In this document: one piece after another, positions 41,855 to 50,462 of the stretch
Numbering within the stretch: position 1 is the stretch's first letter
Layout: the number at the start of each line of letters is the position of its first letter
Assembly: GCF_018275325.1 (NCBI RefSeq)
Contig: NZ_JAGVQR010000001.1
Coordinates: forward strand, 124,001 to 188,000
DNA length: 64,000 nt
Reading direction: 5' to 3'
Source of the DNA: Nocardioides palaemonis
Lineage (GTDB): Bacteria; Actinomycetota; Actinomycetes; Propionibacteriales; Nocardioidaceae
The notes under the pieces: generated by a model
Told to the model about the DNA's origin: nothing
The model's input: the letters and a program-made list of their open reading frames with translations, nothing else
The model's database searches: none
Position numbers and translations under genes: made by a program

Positions 41855-42397
41855 TCAGAAGTTCAGGAGGTGGGGGAGCGGGATGCTCAACCCGTAGAGG
41901 AACAGGGCGTAGAAGGTGGCGACGGTGCCGACCGAGATGGTGATCGTGCTGCGCCAGGTCTCGCCGCCGAGGAAGCGCAGCCAGACCACGCAGAGCACCA
42001 GCGACGGGATCTCGAAGCCGACGAGCGGCATCAGCACGCCGAGGCCGACGAAGGTCAGCAGGCCGACCGCGGGGAGCACGCTCGCGCGGCTGAACGAGAC
42101 GCTGTCCTCGAGCCGGCGGCCCGTGAGGAGCAGCACGACCGCGAGGACCGTGATCACGACGGAGATCACGAACGGCCACAGGCCGGGTCCGGGGCGCCGG
42201 AGGCTGCCGAGCCCGTAGTCGAGCGACAGGACCAGCCCGCCGACGCCGACCGCGAGGGCGACGAGCGCACCCACCGTCTGGTAGGCCGGGCCGCCCGGGG
42301 GCAGCTCCTCCTCGGAGAGGGTCTCGGCCACCTCGGCCTCGATCTCCTCGAGGATGTCCGGGCCGCCACTGCCGGAGGCGGTGCGCTCGTCGCTCAT
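41855..42397 (-). CDS. tctB: Tripartite tricarboxylate transporter small permease TctB
   Basis: 180 residues. A Glu-rich N-terminal cytoplasmic region (about 40 residues, ILEEIEAEVAETLSEEELP) and four membrane helices, matching the DUF1468/TctB layout. It completes the membrane complex with TctA, which starts 15 bp downstream. Confidence 0.88.
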   Translation of the reverse strand: MSDERTASGSGGPDILEEIEAEVAETLSEEELPPGGPAYQTVGALVALAVGVGGLVLSLDYGLGSLRRPGPGLWPFVISVVITVLAVVLLLTGRRLEDSVSFSRASVLPAVGLLTFVGLGVLMPLVGFEIPSLVLCVVWLRFLGGETWRSTITISVGTVATFYALFLYGLSIPLPHLLNF

Positions 42398-42437
42398 CGT
42401 CGGTCCTTTGCGGGGGGAGGTGCGGGGGAGGTGCGGG

Positions 42438-43439
42438 TCAGCTCGCCGAGCCGAGGTCGATGCCGTACTCGTCGACGAGGTCGGCGTAGCGCTGCTTGTC
42501 CTCCTCGAGCTGGGCCACGACCTCGTCGCCGGGGACCTCCATCGGCGTGAGGCTGTTCTGCTCGTTGAACGCCTGGTAGTCCTCGGTCTCGAAGGTGGCC
42601 TGCATGGCCTCCCAGATCGTGTCCTTGACGTCCTGCGGGGTGCCCTTGGGGGTCGTCATGAAGCGGTACTGGAAGACCTCGACGTCGAGGCCCTGCTCGG
42701 TCGCGGTCGGCACGTCCGGCAGGTAGTCGATGCGCTCGGGCGCGAAGACCGAGAGGGCGGTGAGCTTGCCGTTCTCGATGTTCTCGATCGCCTCGCCGGT
42801 CTGCAGGCAGGCGGTGTCGACCTGGTTGCCGAGCAGCGCGGTGAGGGCGGGGGCGCCGCCGTCGAAGGGCACTGCCTCCGACTGGATGCCGCCGACCTCG
42901 TAGGTCAGGGCGCAGGACAGCTGGGCGCCGGTGCCGACGCCGGTGGTGCCGTAGGTGATCCGGCCGCCCTCGGACTTCAGGTCGTCGATCGACGTCCAGC
43001 CGTTCCTGGAGTTGGTGACCAGCACGTAGTCGTCGCGCGAGACGCCGCCGACCACGTCGAAGTCGTCGATGCTGGTGACCTCGTCGTCGGCGACGGCGAG
43101 GGGGGTGATCGCGAAGAGCGAGGCGTTCTGGACCGAGATGACCGAGCCGTCGTTCTTCGACGACTCGACCTTGTTGGCGGCCAGCGCGCCGTTGGCGCCG
43201 GACTGGTTGATCACCGGGAACTGCTGGCCGAGCTCGTCGGTGAGGCCGGCGGACACCTGGCGCGAGATCAGGTCGGAGGAGCCGCCCGGGTCGGCGCCGA
43301 CGTACATCTCGACCGAGCCCGACGGGTACGCGTCGCCGTCGCCGCCACCGCCGGTGGTCGTCGACACGCCGCCGCAGGCGGTGAGGGCGAGGGCGGTGCC
43401 GGCGGCGAGGACCGCGAGGGCGGGGGTCTGCTGGCGCAT
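42438..43439 (-). CDS. tctC: Tripartite tricarboxylate transporter binding lipoprotein TctC (Bug family)
   Basis: 333 residues. Lipoprotein signal with lipobox LTAC, then a Bug-type binding fold: YVGADPGGSSDLISRQ, the FPVINQSGANG loop and YGTTGVGTGAQL. It captures a carboxylate outside the cell and hands it to TctAB. AAGGAG ribosome site 7 bp before the ATG. First gene of a five-gene unit with a clear promoter (43472-43507) and a divergent LysR regulator. Confidence 0.93.
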   Translation of the reverse strand: MRQQTPALAVLAAGTALALTACGGVSTTTGGGGDGDAYPSGSVEMYVGADPGGSSDLISRQVSAGLTDELGQQFPVINQSGANGALAANKVESSKNDGSVISVQNASLFAITPLAVADDEVTSIDDFDVVGGVSRDDYVLVTNSRNGWTSIDDLKSEGGRITYGTTGVGTGAQLSCALTYEVGGIQSEAVPFDGGAPALTALLGNQVDTACLQTGEAIENIENGKLTALSVFAPERIDYLPDVPTATEQGLDVEVFQYRFMTTPKGTPQDVKDTIWEAMQATFETEDYQAFNEQNSLTPMEVPGDEVVAQLEEDKQRYADLVDEYGIDLGSAS

Positions 43440-43471
43440 CAGGTGGCTCCTTGCTCGGGATGTGACCACCG

Positions 43472-43507
43472 ACACTAGGTTTGAGCCACGATGCCGGTCC
43501 AAGCCCG
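43472..43507 (-). promoter_or_regulatory. tctC promoter with a core shared with kdgD
   Basis: On the minus strand: -35 TTGGAC (43497-43502), 19-bp spacer, -10 TAGTGT (43472-43477). The 20-base core (43488-43507) differs in one base from the core of the kdgD promoter at 55943-55962. An ATGCCG-N14-CGGCAT dyad (43491-43496 with 43511-43516) overlaps it and could be the LysR operator. Confidence 0.75.
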
Positions 43508-43539
43508 TTTCGGCATGGACTGATCCAACTCGTGCATCG

Positions 43540-43545
43540 TACGCT
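43540..43545 (+). promoter_or_regulatory. -10 element of the LysR gene
   Basis: TACGCT. The GTG at 43552 is exactly seven bases after it, so the message should be leaderless. Confidence 0.5.
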
Positions 43546-43551
43546 CGCGCG

Positions 43552-44481
43552 GTGATCACCCTCGACCAGGTCCGCTCCTTCGTCGCGGTCGCCGAGGAGC
43601 TGCACTTCGGGCGCGCCGCCGACCGGCTGCGGATGACCCAGCCGCCGCTGTCGCGCCAGATCCAGAAGCTGGAGAGGTCGGTGGGCGCGCGGCTGCTCGA
43701 GCGCGACAACCGGCGCGTCGAGCTCACCGGCGCCGGCGCCGCGTTCCTCGACGAGGCCTACCGGCTGCTCAACCTGGTCGAGGGGGCCGGCGACCTGGCC
43801 CGCCGCGTCGACGCGGGCGCGGCCGGCGTGGTGCGGCTGGGCTTCACGGCCGTGTCGGCGATCTCGATCCTCGGGCCGCTCCTGCGCCGCCTCACCGCCG
43901 AGCTCCCCGACGTCGAGGTGGTGCTGTCCGAGCGGGTCACCAACGCGCAGGTCGACGGCATCCGGCGCGGCGAGCTCGACATCGGCCTCGCCCGTCCGCC
44001 CTTCGACACCACCCTGCTCCGCTCCCGCGTGATCCTGCGCGAGCCGCTGGTCGCGGTCGTGCCGCGCGAGCACCCGCTGGCCGCGCTCGACCGGCCGCTG
44101 GCGCCCGAGGACTTCGACGGCGAGACGGTCATCGGCTACAACCCCGACCAGTCCCGCTACTTCCACGAGCTGTCGGTCCGGTTCTTCGCCAACGCCCACC
44201 CGAAGGTCGACCAGCGCGTGCACCAGGTCCTGACCGCGATGCTGCTGGTGTCGGCCGAGCGCGGCGTCTCGCTGGTGCCGGCGTCGGCCGCGTCCCTGCA
44301 CGTCGACGGCGTGGTGCACAAGGAGCTCGCCCACCACGGGGGTGACACCCGGGTCGACGCCGACCCGGAGCGACCGGTGGAGCTGCACGCGATCTGGTCG
44401 CGGGAGTCGCAGTCGCCGGTCGTACGGCGTGTGCTGGAGGTCGTGACGGCCGCCAGCGGGCCGATGTCATTCAATCCTTGA
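43552..44481 (+). CDS. LysR family regulator of the tct/acid-sugar genes
   Basis: 309 residues. LysR helix-turn-helix (ELHFGRAADRLRMTQPPLSRQIQKLE) and an effector domain (VRLGFTAVSAISILGPLLRRL). Divergent from tctC with 112 bp between starts, the normal arrangement for a LysR regulator controlling its neighbour. The core shared with kdgD suggests a wider regulon that includes the glucarate genes. Inducer not known; probably glucarate, galactarate or an intermediate. Confidence 0.94.
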   Translation: MITLDQVRSFVAVAEELHFGRAADRLRMTQPPLSRQIQKLERSVGARLLERDNRRVELTGAGAAFLDEAYRLLNLVEGAGDLARRVDAGAAGVVRLGFTAVSAISILGPLLRRLTAELPDVEVVLSERVTNAQVDGIRRGELDIGLARPPFDTTLLRSRVILREPLVAVVPREHPLAALDRPLAPEDFDGETVIGYNPDQSRYFHELSVRFFANAHPKVDQRVHQVLTAMLLVSAERGVSLVPASAASLHVDGVVHKELAHHGGDTRVDADPERPVELHAIWSRESQSPVVRRVLEVVTAASGPMSFNP

Positions 44482-44572
44482 CAGATTTGTGTGAGCGGCC
44501 CCACAACTCGTCAACTCCTGAGAGGCTGTCCCCGCACGTCAGTCACACGAGCCGACCTGGGGGGACGGGCAG

Positions 44573-46411
44573 GTGCACACGACAGCCACCAACGGGCACG
44601 CGTCGGCCACGGAACCGTGGTCCGACGAGCAGACCCGTCAGCATCTCCAGGTGCTCGTCGAGGGCGTCGCCGTCCTTGCCGGATTCGAGCAGTCCGCCAT
44701 CAGCCTGCGCCGGGGCGACGAGTTCGAGGTCGTCGCCGGAGCCGGTGAGGGCGTCGTGGAGAACATCGTCGGCCGCCGCCTCCCGCACCACGTCGTCGAG
44801 GGCGAGCTCTCCAAGGCCGACCACTGGGACGCCTGGCGCTTCGTGCCCCACGACCGGGTCGGCGACGAGGTGCTGGAGTACAGCCACGTCCCGGAGGCCG
44901 GGGAGCTCGACGCCCCCGACGCCTGGCACCCGCTCGACCTGCTGACCGCGCCGGTCTACGACGACGAGGGCGTGCTCCGCGGCCTGCTCTCCGTCGACGG
45001 CCCGCGCGACGGCCGACGCCCCGGCGCCGACCAGCTCGCGCTGCTGCAGAAGTACGCCGGCCTGGCCCGGACGTCGGTGCTGCTGGCGCTCGAGCGCGAG
45101 GACCTGTCGCGCCGGGTGCGGATGGCCGACGAGGCGCGCCAGATCGTGCGCCGTGCGCTCGGCGAGCCCACCCTCGACCAGGTGCTGGCGGCCTGCCGCT
45201 CGGCCGTCACGGAGTGCTTCGGGGCGGTCGGCATGTGGCTCACCGCGTTCGACGAGGACGGCGGCAACACGACGGCCTGGTACGCCGTCGGCACCGACGC
45301 CGAGCCCGTCTTCTCCGAGATCGACGACGTCGTGCTGCACCTCGCGCACCGCTACTGGGCCGACCAGTACGTCGCCCACTTCTCCCGCGGTCGGGCGGCG
45401 CAGCCCGGCCTCCCCCCGGCCGACGCCGACCGGCTGCTGACCTTCCTCGAGGGCATCGGGCTCGGCTCGGTGCTGTTCGTGCCGATGGGAGCCGGGCCGC
45501 AGTGCCTGGGCTTCCTCGCGCTGTCGCGCGTGTCCGACACCCCGGCGTGGTCCGACCTGGAGAAGGAGGCCGCGCTCGACATCGGGCGCGACCTCGGCCA
45601 CGCGGTCGCCAACGCCCGTGCGCTCGACGCCGAGCGCTCGCTCGTCGAGGAGCTGCGCCGCCTCGAGGGCTACCGCGTCTCGATGGTCAACACCCTCGCC
45701 CACGAGCTCCGCTCGCCGCTCTTCTCGATCAGCGCGAACCTCGAGCTGGTCGAGTCCGAGCAGCTCGGCGAGGACGACCAGCGGTGCATCGCCGCCGCGG
45801 TCCGCGGCACCACGCGGATGCGCTCGGTCGTCGACGACCTGCTCACCATGGCCGCCATCGCCGACCCGCAGCGCGAGTTCGTCCCCGAGCAGGTCGACCT
45901 CCGCCAGGTGCTGCTCGAGGTGGCCGAGGAGTGCGACCCGGCCGCGCAGGCGCGGTCGCAGCACTACCGCCTCGACGTGCCGGACGCCCCGGTCGTCGTC
46001 GCCGGCCGGCCGGAGGAGCTGCACCGGATGTTCGCCAACCTCTCCAGCAACGCCGTCAAGTACTCCGACGACGGCGGCGACATCGTCGTGCGGCTGGTCG
46101 AGGCGGAGGGTGAGGTCCGGATCAGCGTCGCCGACTCCGGGCTGGGCATCTCCGAGGAGGACCAGGAGCGGCTCTTCCAGGAGTTCTTCCGCTCCACCAA
46201 CCCCGATGCCAGGTCGCGTCCCGGCACCGGTCTGGGCCTGGCGATCGTCGAGCGGATCGTGCGCCGTCACTCCGGTCAGATCGTCATCGAGTCCACGCTC
46301 GGGGTGGGCACGACGATGACCGTCGTCCTGCCACGGGTCGTGGTCGAGGACGACCCGGCCGCCGAGGAGCCGGCTCCCGAGGAGCAGAGGGTCACAGCCC
46401 CCGCGTCATGA
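44573..46411 (+). CDS. GAF-containing sensor histidine kinase
   Basis: 612 residues from a GTG. Two GAF-like regions (~20-170 and ~200-340), then the HisKA helix with H377 (NTLAHELRSPL) and the HATPase_c domain with N, G1 and G2 boxes (NLSSNAVKYSD, DSGLGISEED, GTGLGLAIV). No membrane helix, so a soluble cytoplasmic sensor, perhaps of redox, light or small ligands. No response regulator lies next to it. The C-terminal acidic tail overlaps a convergent GNAT gene by 20 bp. Confidence 0.92.
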   Translation: MHTTATNGHASATEPWSDEQTRQHLQVLVEGVAVLAGFEQSAISLRRGDEFEVVAGAGEGVVENIVGRRLPHHVVEGELSKADHWDAWRFVPHDRVGDEVLEYSHVPEAGELDAPDAWHPLDLLTAPVYDDEGVLRGLLSVDGPRDGRRPGADQLALLQKYAGLARTSVLLALEREDLSRRVRMADEARQIVRRALGEPTLDQVLAACRSAVTECFGAVGMWLTAFDEDGGNTTAWYAVGTDAEPVFSEIDDVVLHLAHRYWADQYVAHFSRGRAAQPGLPPADADRLLTFLEGIGLGSVLFVPMGAGPQCLGFLALSRVSDTPAWSDLEKEAALDIGRDLGHAVANARALDAERSLVEELRRLEGYRVSMVNTLAHELRSPLFSISANLELVESEQLGEDDQRCIAAAVRGTTRMRSVVDDLLTMAAIADPQREFVPEQVDLRQVLLEVAEECDPAAQARSQHYRLDVPDAPVVVAGRPEELHRMFANLSSNAVKYSDDGGDIVVRLVEAEGEVRISVADSGLGISEEDQERLFQEFFRSTNPDARSRPGTGLGLAIVERIVRRHSGQIVIESTLGVGTTMTVVLPRVVVEDDPAAEEPAPEEQRVTAPAS

Positions 46412-46847
46412 AGGTGCTGTTCGGGTCCTCGACGTAGGAGCCGAACGGTCCGCAGGGCACGAACCCGGCGCGCGCGTAGAACGCGCGGGCGGGCTCGAAG
46501 AACGCCATGCTGCCCGTCTCCAGCGAGACCCGCTCGACGCCGCGCGAGCGCGCGTCGGCCAGCGCGTGGGCGAGCAGCCTCGACGCGACGCCGCGCCCCC
46601 GCAGCCGAGGCTCGGTCCGCATGCTCTTCAGCTCCTCGTGACCCCGGTCGAGCGGCGCGAGGGCGACCGTGCCGACGAGGTCGCCGTCCTCGGCGGCGAC
46701 CCAGAGGCGTACGCCCGGCCCCTGCAGGGCGGTGAGGTCGAGCGCGTGCCGGCTCTCCGGCGGCGCGGTCGGCTCCATGTCGTCGAGGTGCGCCTGCAGG
46801 AAGGCCGCGAGGCGCGGGTCGGCGAAGTCGGCCGGGGAGATCTGCAC
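46392..46847 (-). CDS. GNAT family N-acetyltransferase
   Basis: 151 residues, single GNAT domain. AcCoA loop RLRGRGVASRLLAHAL and the later strand RVSLETGSMAFFEPARAFY followed by AGFVPCGPFG, usual for small acetyltransferases. Acceptor unknown. Convergent with the histidine kinase gene. Confidence 0.87.
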   Translation of the reverse strand: MQISPADFADPRLAAFLQAHLDDMEPTAPPESRHALDLTALQGPGVRLWVAAEDGDLVGTVALAPLDRGHEELKSMRTEPRLRGRGVASRLLAHALADARSRGVERVSLETGSMAFFEPARAFYARAGFVPCGPFGSYVEDPNSTFMTRGL

Positions 46848-46935
46848 CGTCCCATGGTGGGGGGTCGGTGTTTCCGCGGTGTGTCGGACGGTGTCGCTGT
46901 GGACGCGGCGCGACCCGCGGTGCCACGGTGGCCCC

Positions 46936-48366
46936 GTGACCGAAGCTCTGGACGTCGACTACCTCGTCGTCGGCGCGGGTGCGATGGGGATGGCCTTCGC
47001 CGACGCGCTGGTCGACCACTCCGACGCGCGGGTCGCGGTCGTCGACCGCCGCCACGGCGTCGGGGGCCACTGGCTGGAGGCCTACCCGTTCGTCCGGCTG
47101 CACCAGTCGTCCTGCTTCTACGGCGTGCCGTCGACGGTGCTCGGTGGGGGCAGGCTGCAGGAGACCGGGCCGGAGGCGGGCCTGCAGGTCCGGGCCGCGC
47201 AGCCGGAGATCGTCACCTACTTCGCACAGGTCGCCCAGCGGCTGCAGGACACCGGCCGGGTCGAGGTGCTGACCAACGCCGACGTCGTGGGCCGCTCGGT
47301 CGTGTCCCGTGTGTCCGGCCGCCGCGTCGAGGTGCCCGACGCGTGCCGCGTCGTGGACGGTCGCTACCTCGCGCCCGGCATCCCCGCCGAGACGCCACCG
47401 CCGTTCGCTGTCGCCGACGACGTGCACGTGCTCCCTGTCAACGACCTGGTGCGGCTGGAGGAGGCGCCGAGCCAGTACGTCGTCGTCGGCTCGGGCAAGA
47501 CCGCCACCGACGCCTGCGTGTGGCTCCTGGGTCGTGGTGTCGACCCCGACGCGATCTGCTGGGTCCGTCCGCGCGACCCGTGGATGCTCAACCGGGCCCT
47601 CATCCAGCCCGATCCCGAGGTGTTCCTCGGGGTGCCCGCGGCGATCTTCGAGGCTGCGGCGTCGTCCGCGACCCTCGACGAGGTCTTCCTGCGGCTCGAG
47701 GAGGCCGACGTGATGCTGCGGGTCGACCGGTCGGTGACGCCGACGATGGCCAAGGCGCCCACCCTCGGCGTGTGGGAGCTCGAGCTGCTGCGGACGATCG
47801 AGCACGTCGTGCGCCACGGCCACCTCGCGGCCGTCGAGCGCGGCCGGCTGGTCTTCGCCGACGGCACGGTCGTCGGCATCGCGGACGACGCGGTCGTGGT
47901 CCACTGCGCAGCCGACGCGCTGCGCAACCCGCCGCTGGTGCCGGTGTGGGGCCCGGGGACGATCACCCTCCAGCCGGTGCGTGCCGGCTTCCCGTGCTTC
48001 GGGGCCGCGGTGACCGGTTACGTCGAGGCCACCCGCTCCGACGACGCGGAGAAGAACTGGCTCTGCCCGCCCTCGCGCTACGGCAACTCGCTGGCGCAGT
48101 GGGCCGACATGAACGTCCGCGGCACCCGCGCGGCGCAGGCCTTCGGTGCCGAGCCCGACATCGCCGCCTGGGCGCACACGGTCGCGCTCAACCCGTCCCG
48201 CATCCCGCCCGAGCACCCCGGCTCGCCCGGGCTCGACGCGGTGCGTGAGCGGCTCGCCGCCGCCACCGCCCCGGGGCTGGCGGCGCTGGAGCGGCTCGCT
48301 GGCTTCGCTGGTCGAGGAGGGACGAAGTCCCGTCACGAGGCCCCTGTGCCCGCATCGGACGCCTGA
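46936..48366 (+). CDS. FAD/NAD(P)-binding oxidoreductase (flavin monooxygenase-like)
   Basis: 476 residues. FAD-binding GxGxxG near the start (LVVGAGAMGMAFADAL), a Trp-containing GGHWLEAYPFVRLHQ segment and a second dinucleotide fold (YVVVGSGKTATDACVWL), as in flavin monooxygenase-like proteins. Substrate unknown. GTG start. The last 18 residues are encoded by one arm of an inverted repeat (48309-48413), so the natural C-terminus probably ended near LERLAGFA. Confidence 0.85.
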   Translation: MTEALDVDYLVVGAGAMGMAFADALVDHSDARVAVVDRRHGVGGHWLEAYPFVRLHQSSCFYGVPSTVLGGGRLQETGPEAGLQVRAAQPEIVTYFAQVAQRLQDTGRVEVLTNADVVGRSVVSRVSGRRVEVPDACRVVDGRYLAPGIPAETPPPFAVADDVHVLPVNDLVRLEEAPSQYVVVGSGKTATDACVWLLGRGVDPDAICWVRPRDPWMLNRALIQPDPEVFLGVPAAIFEAAASSATLDEVFLRLEEADVMLRVDRSVTPTMAKAPTLGVWELELLRTIEHVVRHGHLAAVERGRLVFADGTVVGIADDAVVVHCAADALRNPPLVPVWGPGTITLQPVRAGFPCFGAAVTGYVEATRSDDAEKNWLCPPSRYGNSLAQWADMNVRGTRAAQAFGAEPDIAAWAHTVALNPSRIPPEHPGSPGLDAVRERLAAATAPGLAALERLAGFAGRGGTKSRHEAPVPASDA

Positions 48367-48413
48367 CAGGGTCCGTGGGTCTCGTGACAGTCGCTGCGCG
48401 ACTTCCTCGACCA
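48309..48413. repeat. Inverted repeat at the convergent ends of two genes
   Basis: Outer arms TGGTCGAGGA (48309-48318) and TCCTCGACCA (48404-48413), inner arms GTCACGAG (48332-48339) and CTCGTGAC (48381-48388). The flavoprotein stop codon (48364-48366) is inside the loop. It looks like a relative of the TTGAGG/CCTCAA family in which GAGG and CCTC are also present. Possible terminator. Confidence 0.75.
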
Positions 48414-48445
48414 CCGGGGCGCGCGCCGGCGTCGGGGGGACCCGG

Positions 48446-49258
48446 TCAGCCGACCGAGGCGTAGCCCTCGCGGTAGCTCGGCACGGTCGGGGCCCATCCG
48501 GTCGCCCGCAGCCGCGCGTTGGACAGCCGCTTGCCGTGACCCTGCCCGGGGTCGGCCGCCGGGGGAGCCGGGACGCCGAGCCGCGCCGCGAGCAACGCGG
48601 CCACGTCGCCCATCTGCGCGGGCTCGTCGTCGGTGCCGAGGTAGAGCGACTCGGGAGCCGCGGGCACGGTCAGCAGGTGCACCACCGCGGCTGCGGCGTC
48701 GCGGCGGTGGATCCGGTTGGTCCAGCGGTGCGGCTCGGTGACGCGACCCTCGCGGACCTGGTCGACGAGCCGCGTGCTGTCGCCGCCGTAGAGCCCCGAG
48801 AGCCGCAGCACCGTCCCGTGCGGGAGACGCGCGTGGAAGGCCCCCTCGGCCTCGAGCAGGACGTGGCCCGGACCGTCCGAGGGCGCGGCCGGGACCGTCT
48901 CGTCCTCGAGCGGGGGTCGGTCGCTGCTGGGGTGCACCGCGGTCGACGACACCAGCACGGCTCGCTCAGGCAGTGCCTCCAGCGCGTCGAGCGCCCGCGC
49001 CATGCCGTCCACGTAGACCGCGCGGTAGGCCTCCTCGGTGCGTGGCCGCGCGGTGAGCGCGACGACCACGAAGCGGGGGCGTACGCCGCTCAGGTCCGGC
49101 GCCTCGCGGGTCAGGTCGACCGAGCGTCCCACCAGTGGCGCCGGCACCTTCGTCGCGTCGCGCCGCAGCGCGAGCACGTCGAGGTCGAGGTCGGCGAGCC
49201 GCAGCCCGACGGCCGCGCCGAGGTCGCCGGCGCCGACGAGCAGGACGTCAGGAGTCAC
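48446..49258 (-). CDS. SDR-family NAD(P)-binding protein (epimerase-like)
   Basis: 270 residues. Rossmann start with GAGDLGAAVGLRLAD and a typical SDR layout (VLVSSTAVHPSSD, LRLSGLYGG). The catalytic Tyr-x3-Lys pair is not obvious, as in atypical SDRs related to YeeZ-type proteins. It probably binds NADP and acts on a nucleotide sugar or is non-catalytic. The GTG start is followed by a normal beta-strand. Confidence 0.8.
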   Translation of the reverse strand: MTPDVLLVGAGDLGAAVGLRLADLDLDVLALRRDATKVPAPLVGRSVDLTREAPDLSGVRPRFVVVALTARPRTEEAYRAVYVDGMARALDALEALPERAVLVSSTAVHPSSDRPPLEDETVPAAPSDGPGHVLLEAEGAFHARLPHGTVLRLSGLYGGDSTRLVDQVREGRVTEPHRWTNRIHRRDAAAAVVHLLTVPAAPESLYLGTDDEPAQMGDVAALLAARLGVPAPPAADPGQGHGKRLSNARLRATGWAPTVPSYREGYASVG

Positions 49259-49303
49259 ACGGAGGACCGTACTGCCGCGACTGGCTCGGGAACGGGGCGG
49301 GCG

Positions 49304-49420
49304 TCATCGCAGGTTCTCGAGGCGCCGCACGGCGATCTCGAGGCGGATGTCGGCCCGCAGCCGACGCTCGCGGGGCGACAGCCAACGCGGGTGGTGACGG
49401 ACAGGCTGGGTGGTTCGCAT
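49304..49420 (-). CDS. 38-residue basic peptide
   Basis: MRTTQPVRHHPRWLSPRER, then RLRADIRLEIAVRRLENLR. A GAGAGG ribosome site is 9 bp before the ATG. Rich in Arg with an amphipathic helix at the end. It lies between the SDR gene and a GNAT gene on the same strand. I recognise no family. The ribosome site and compact amphipathic pattern favour a real gene. Confidence 0.5.
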   Translation of the reverse strand: MRTTQPVRHHPRWLSPRERRLRADIRLEIAVRRLENLR

Positions 49421-49447
49421 GGAGGTTCCTCTCGGGTGTGCAGGTGA

Positions 49448-49546
49448 CCGGGGTGGCCGCCGCGAAGACCTTCCCCCGATGGTCTTGCGAGCGGCTTGCG
49501 AGCGACGTGGCCGCGGCCGCAACCGGCCCGCGGACGGCCACCCCGG
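49448..49546. other. 12-bp inverted pair enclosing a 75-bp loop
   Basis: CCGGGGTGGCCG (49448-49459) and its complement (49535-49546) enclose 75 bp. It sits between the tandem-GNAT stop (49551) and the 38-residue peptide start. Could be a terminator for the GNAT gene or a leader RNA for the peptide. Confidence 0.5.
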
Positions 49547-49550
49547 TGGC

Positions 49551-50462
49551 TCAGAGGCGGGCGCTCCGATTGACCCAGGTCGAGGTGACGACCATGCCCG
49601 CGCGCTCGTAGAGCGCCCGCGCGCCGGCGCGGGAGTCGGTCGCGAGGGTGGCACGGACGGCGCCGTGCCCCCGCGCGACGGCGAACGCGTCGACCAGCAT
49701 CGCCCGAGCCAGGCCGCGACCCCGGCGGTCGGGGCGGACCGCGATCCGGGCGACGTGGGCGACCTCGCCACCGCCGAGGACGACCACGTGGGTCGCCCCC
49801 ACGAGCTCGCCCCCGGAGTCCCGGACGACCCGCAGGTTCCACGGCTCGTGGTCGGGGCGGCCCCAGACGCGCGCGCCGAAGTCCGCGAAGGTCTGGCGCT
49901 CGCGATCGGCCCACTCGAGGAAGGCGTCCTCGAGCAGCGCCCACACCTGCGGATGGTCCCCCGGCGCGGCGTCGGCCACGACGTGCCCCGGCGGGAGCGG
50001 ACGGCGCTCGAGCCGGCGGTCGGGTGGCAGCTCGAGGTCCCACGCGGTCCACAGCACCTCGTAGCCCAGGTCGGTCATCAGCCGGTCGGCGGCGCTGCCC
50101 GCGGGCACTTGCGAACCGACCCGGTCGGAGCCGGCGAGCCGGGCGCGCTGCTGCACCCACCGCGCCAGTGCCGTGCCGATGCCTCGGCCCTGGTGGTCGG
50201 GCAGGACGGCCGCGCAGGCCGACGTCGGCGAGACGAGGTCGGCGTAGGCGACCAGCCGGTCGCCGTCGAGGACACCGACGGTGTCGGCCATGTCGTGGCT
50301 CGGGCGCAACCAGTCGGCCTCGACGTCGGCGAGCGTCATCGACGACTCGCCCAGGTCGCGGACCTCCTCGGCGACGATGGCAGCCAGCACGGCCGGGGCG
50401 TCCTCGCGGGTCAGGGGCCGGTGGCGCAGCCCGTCGGGGAGGTCGACGTCCAGGACGCTCAT
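49551..50462 (-). CDS. Tandem GNAT acetyltransferase
   Basis: 303 residues with two GNAT domains in one chain. N-terminal AcCoA loop DHQGRGIGTALARWV, C-terminal DRRGRGLARAMLVDAF. The layout resembles mycothiol synthase and related actinobacterial tandem GNATs, though not close enough to name it. The ATG overlaps the preceding fused gene stop by four bases, so they are co-translated. Confidence 0.85.
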   Translation of the reverse strand: MSVLDVDLPDGLRHRPLTREDAPAVLAAIVAEEVRDLGESSMTLADVEADWLRPSHDMADTVGVLDGDRLVAYADLVSPTSACAAVLPDHQGRGIGTALARWVQQRARLAGSDRVGSQVPAGSAADRLMTDLGYEVLWTAWDLELPPDRRLERRPLPPGHVVADAAPGDHPQVWALLEDAFLEWADRERQTFADFGARVWGRPDHEPWNLRVVRDSGGELVGATHVVVLGGGEVAHVARIAVRPDRRGRGLARAMLVDAFAVARGHGAVRATLATDSRAGARALYERAGMVVTSTWVNRSARL

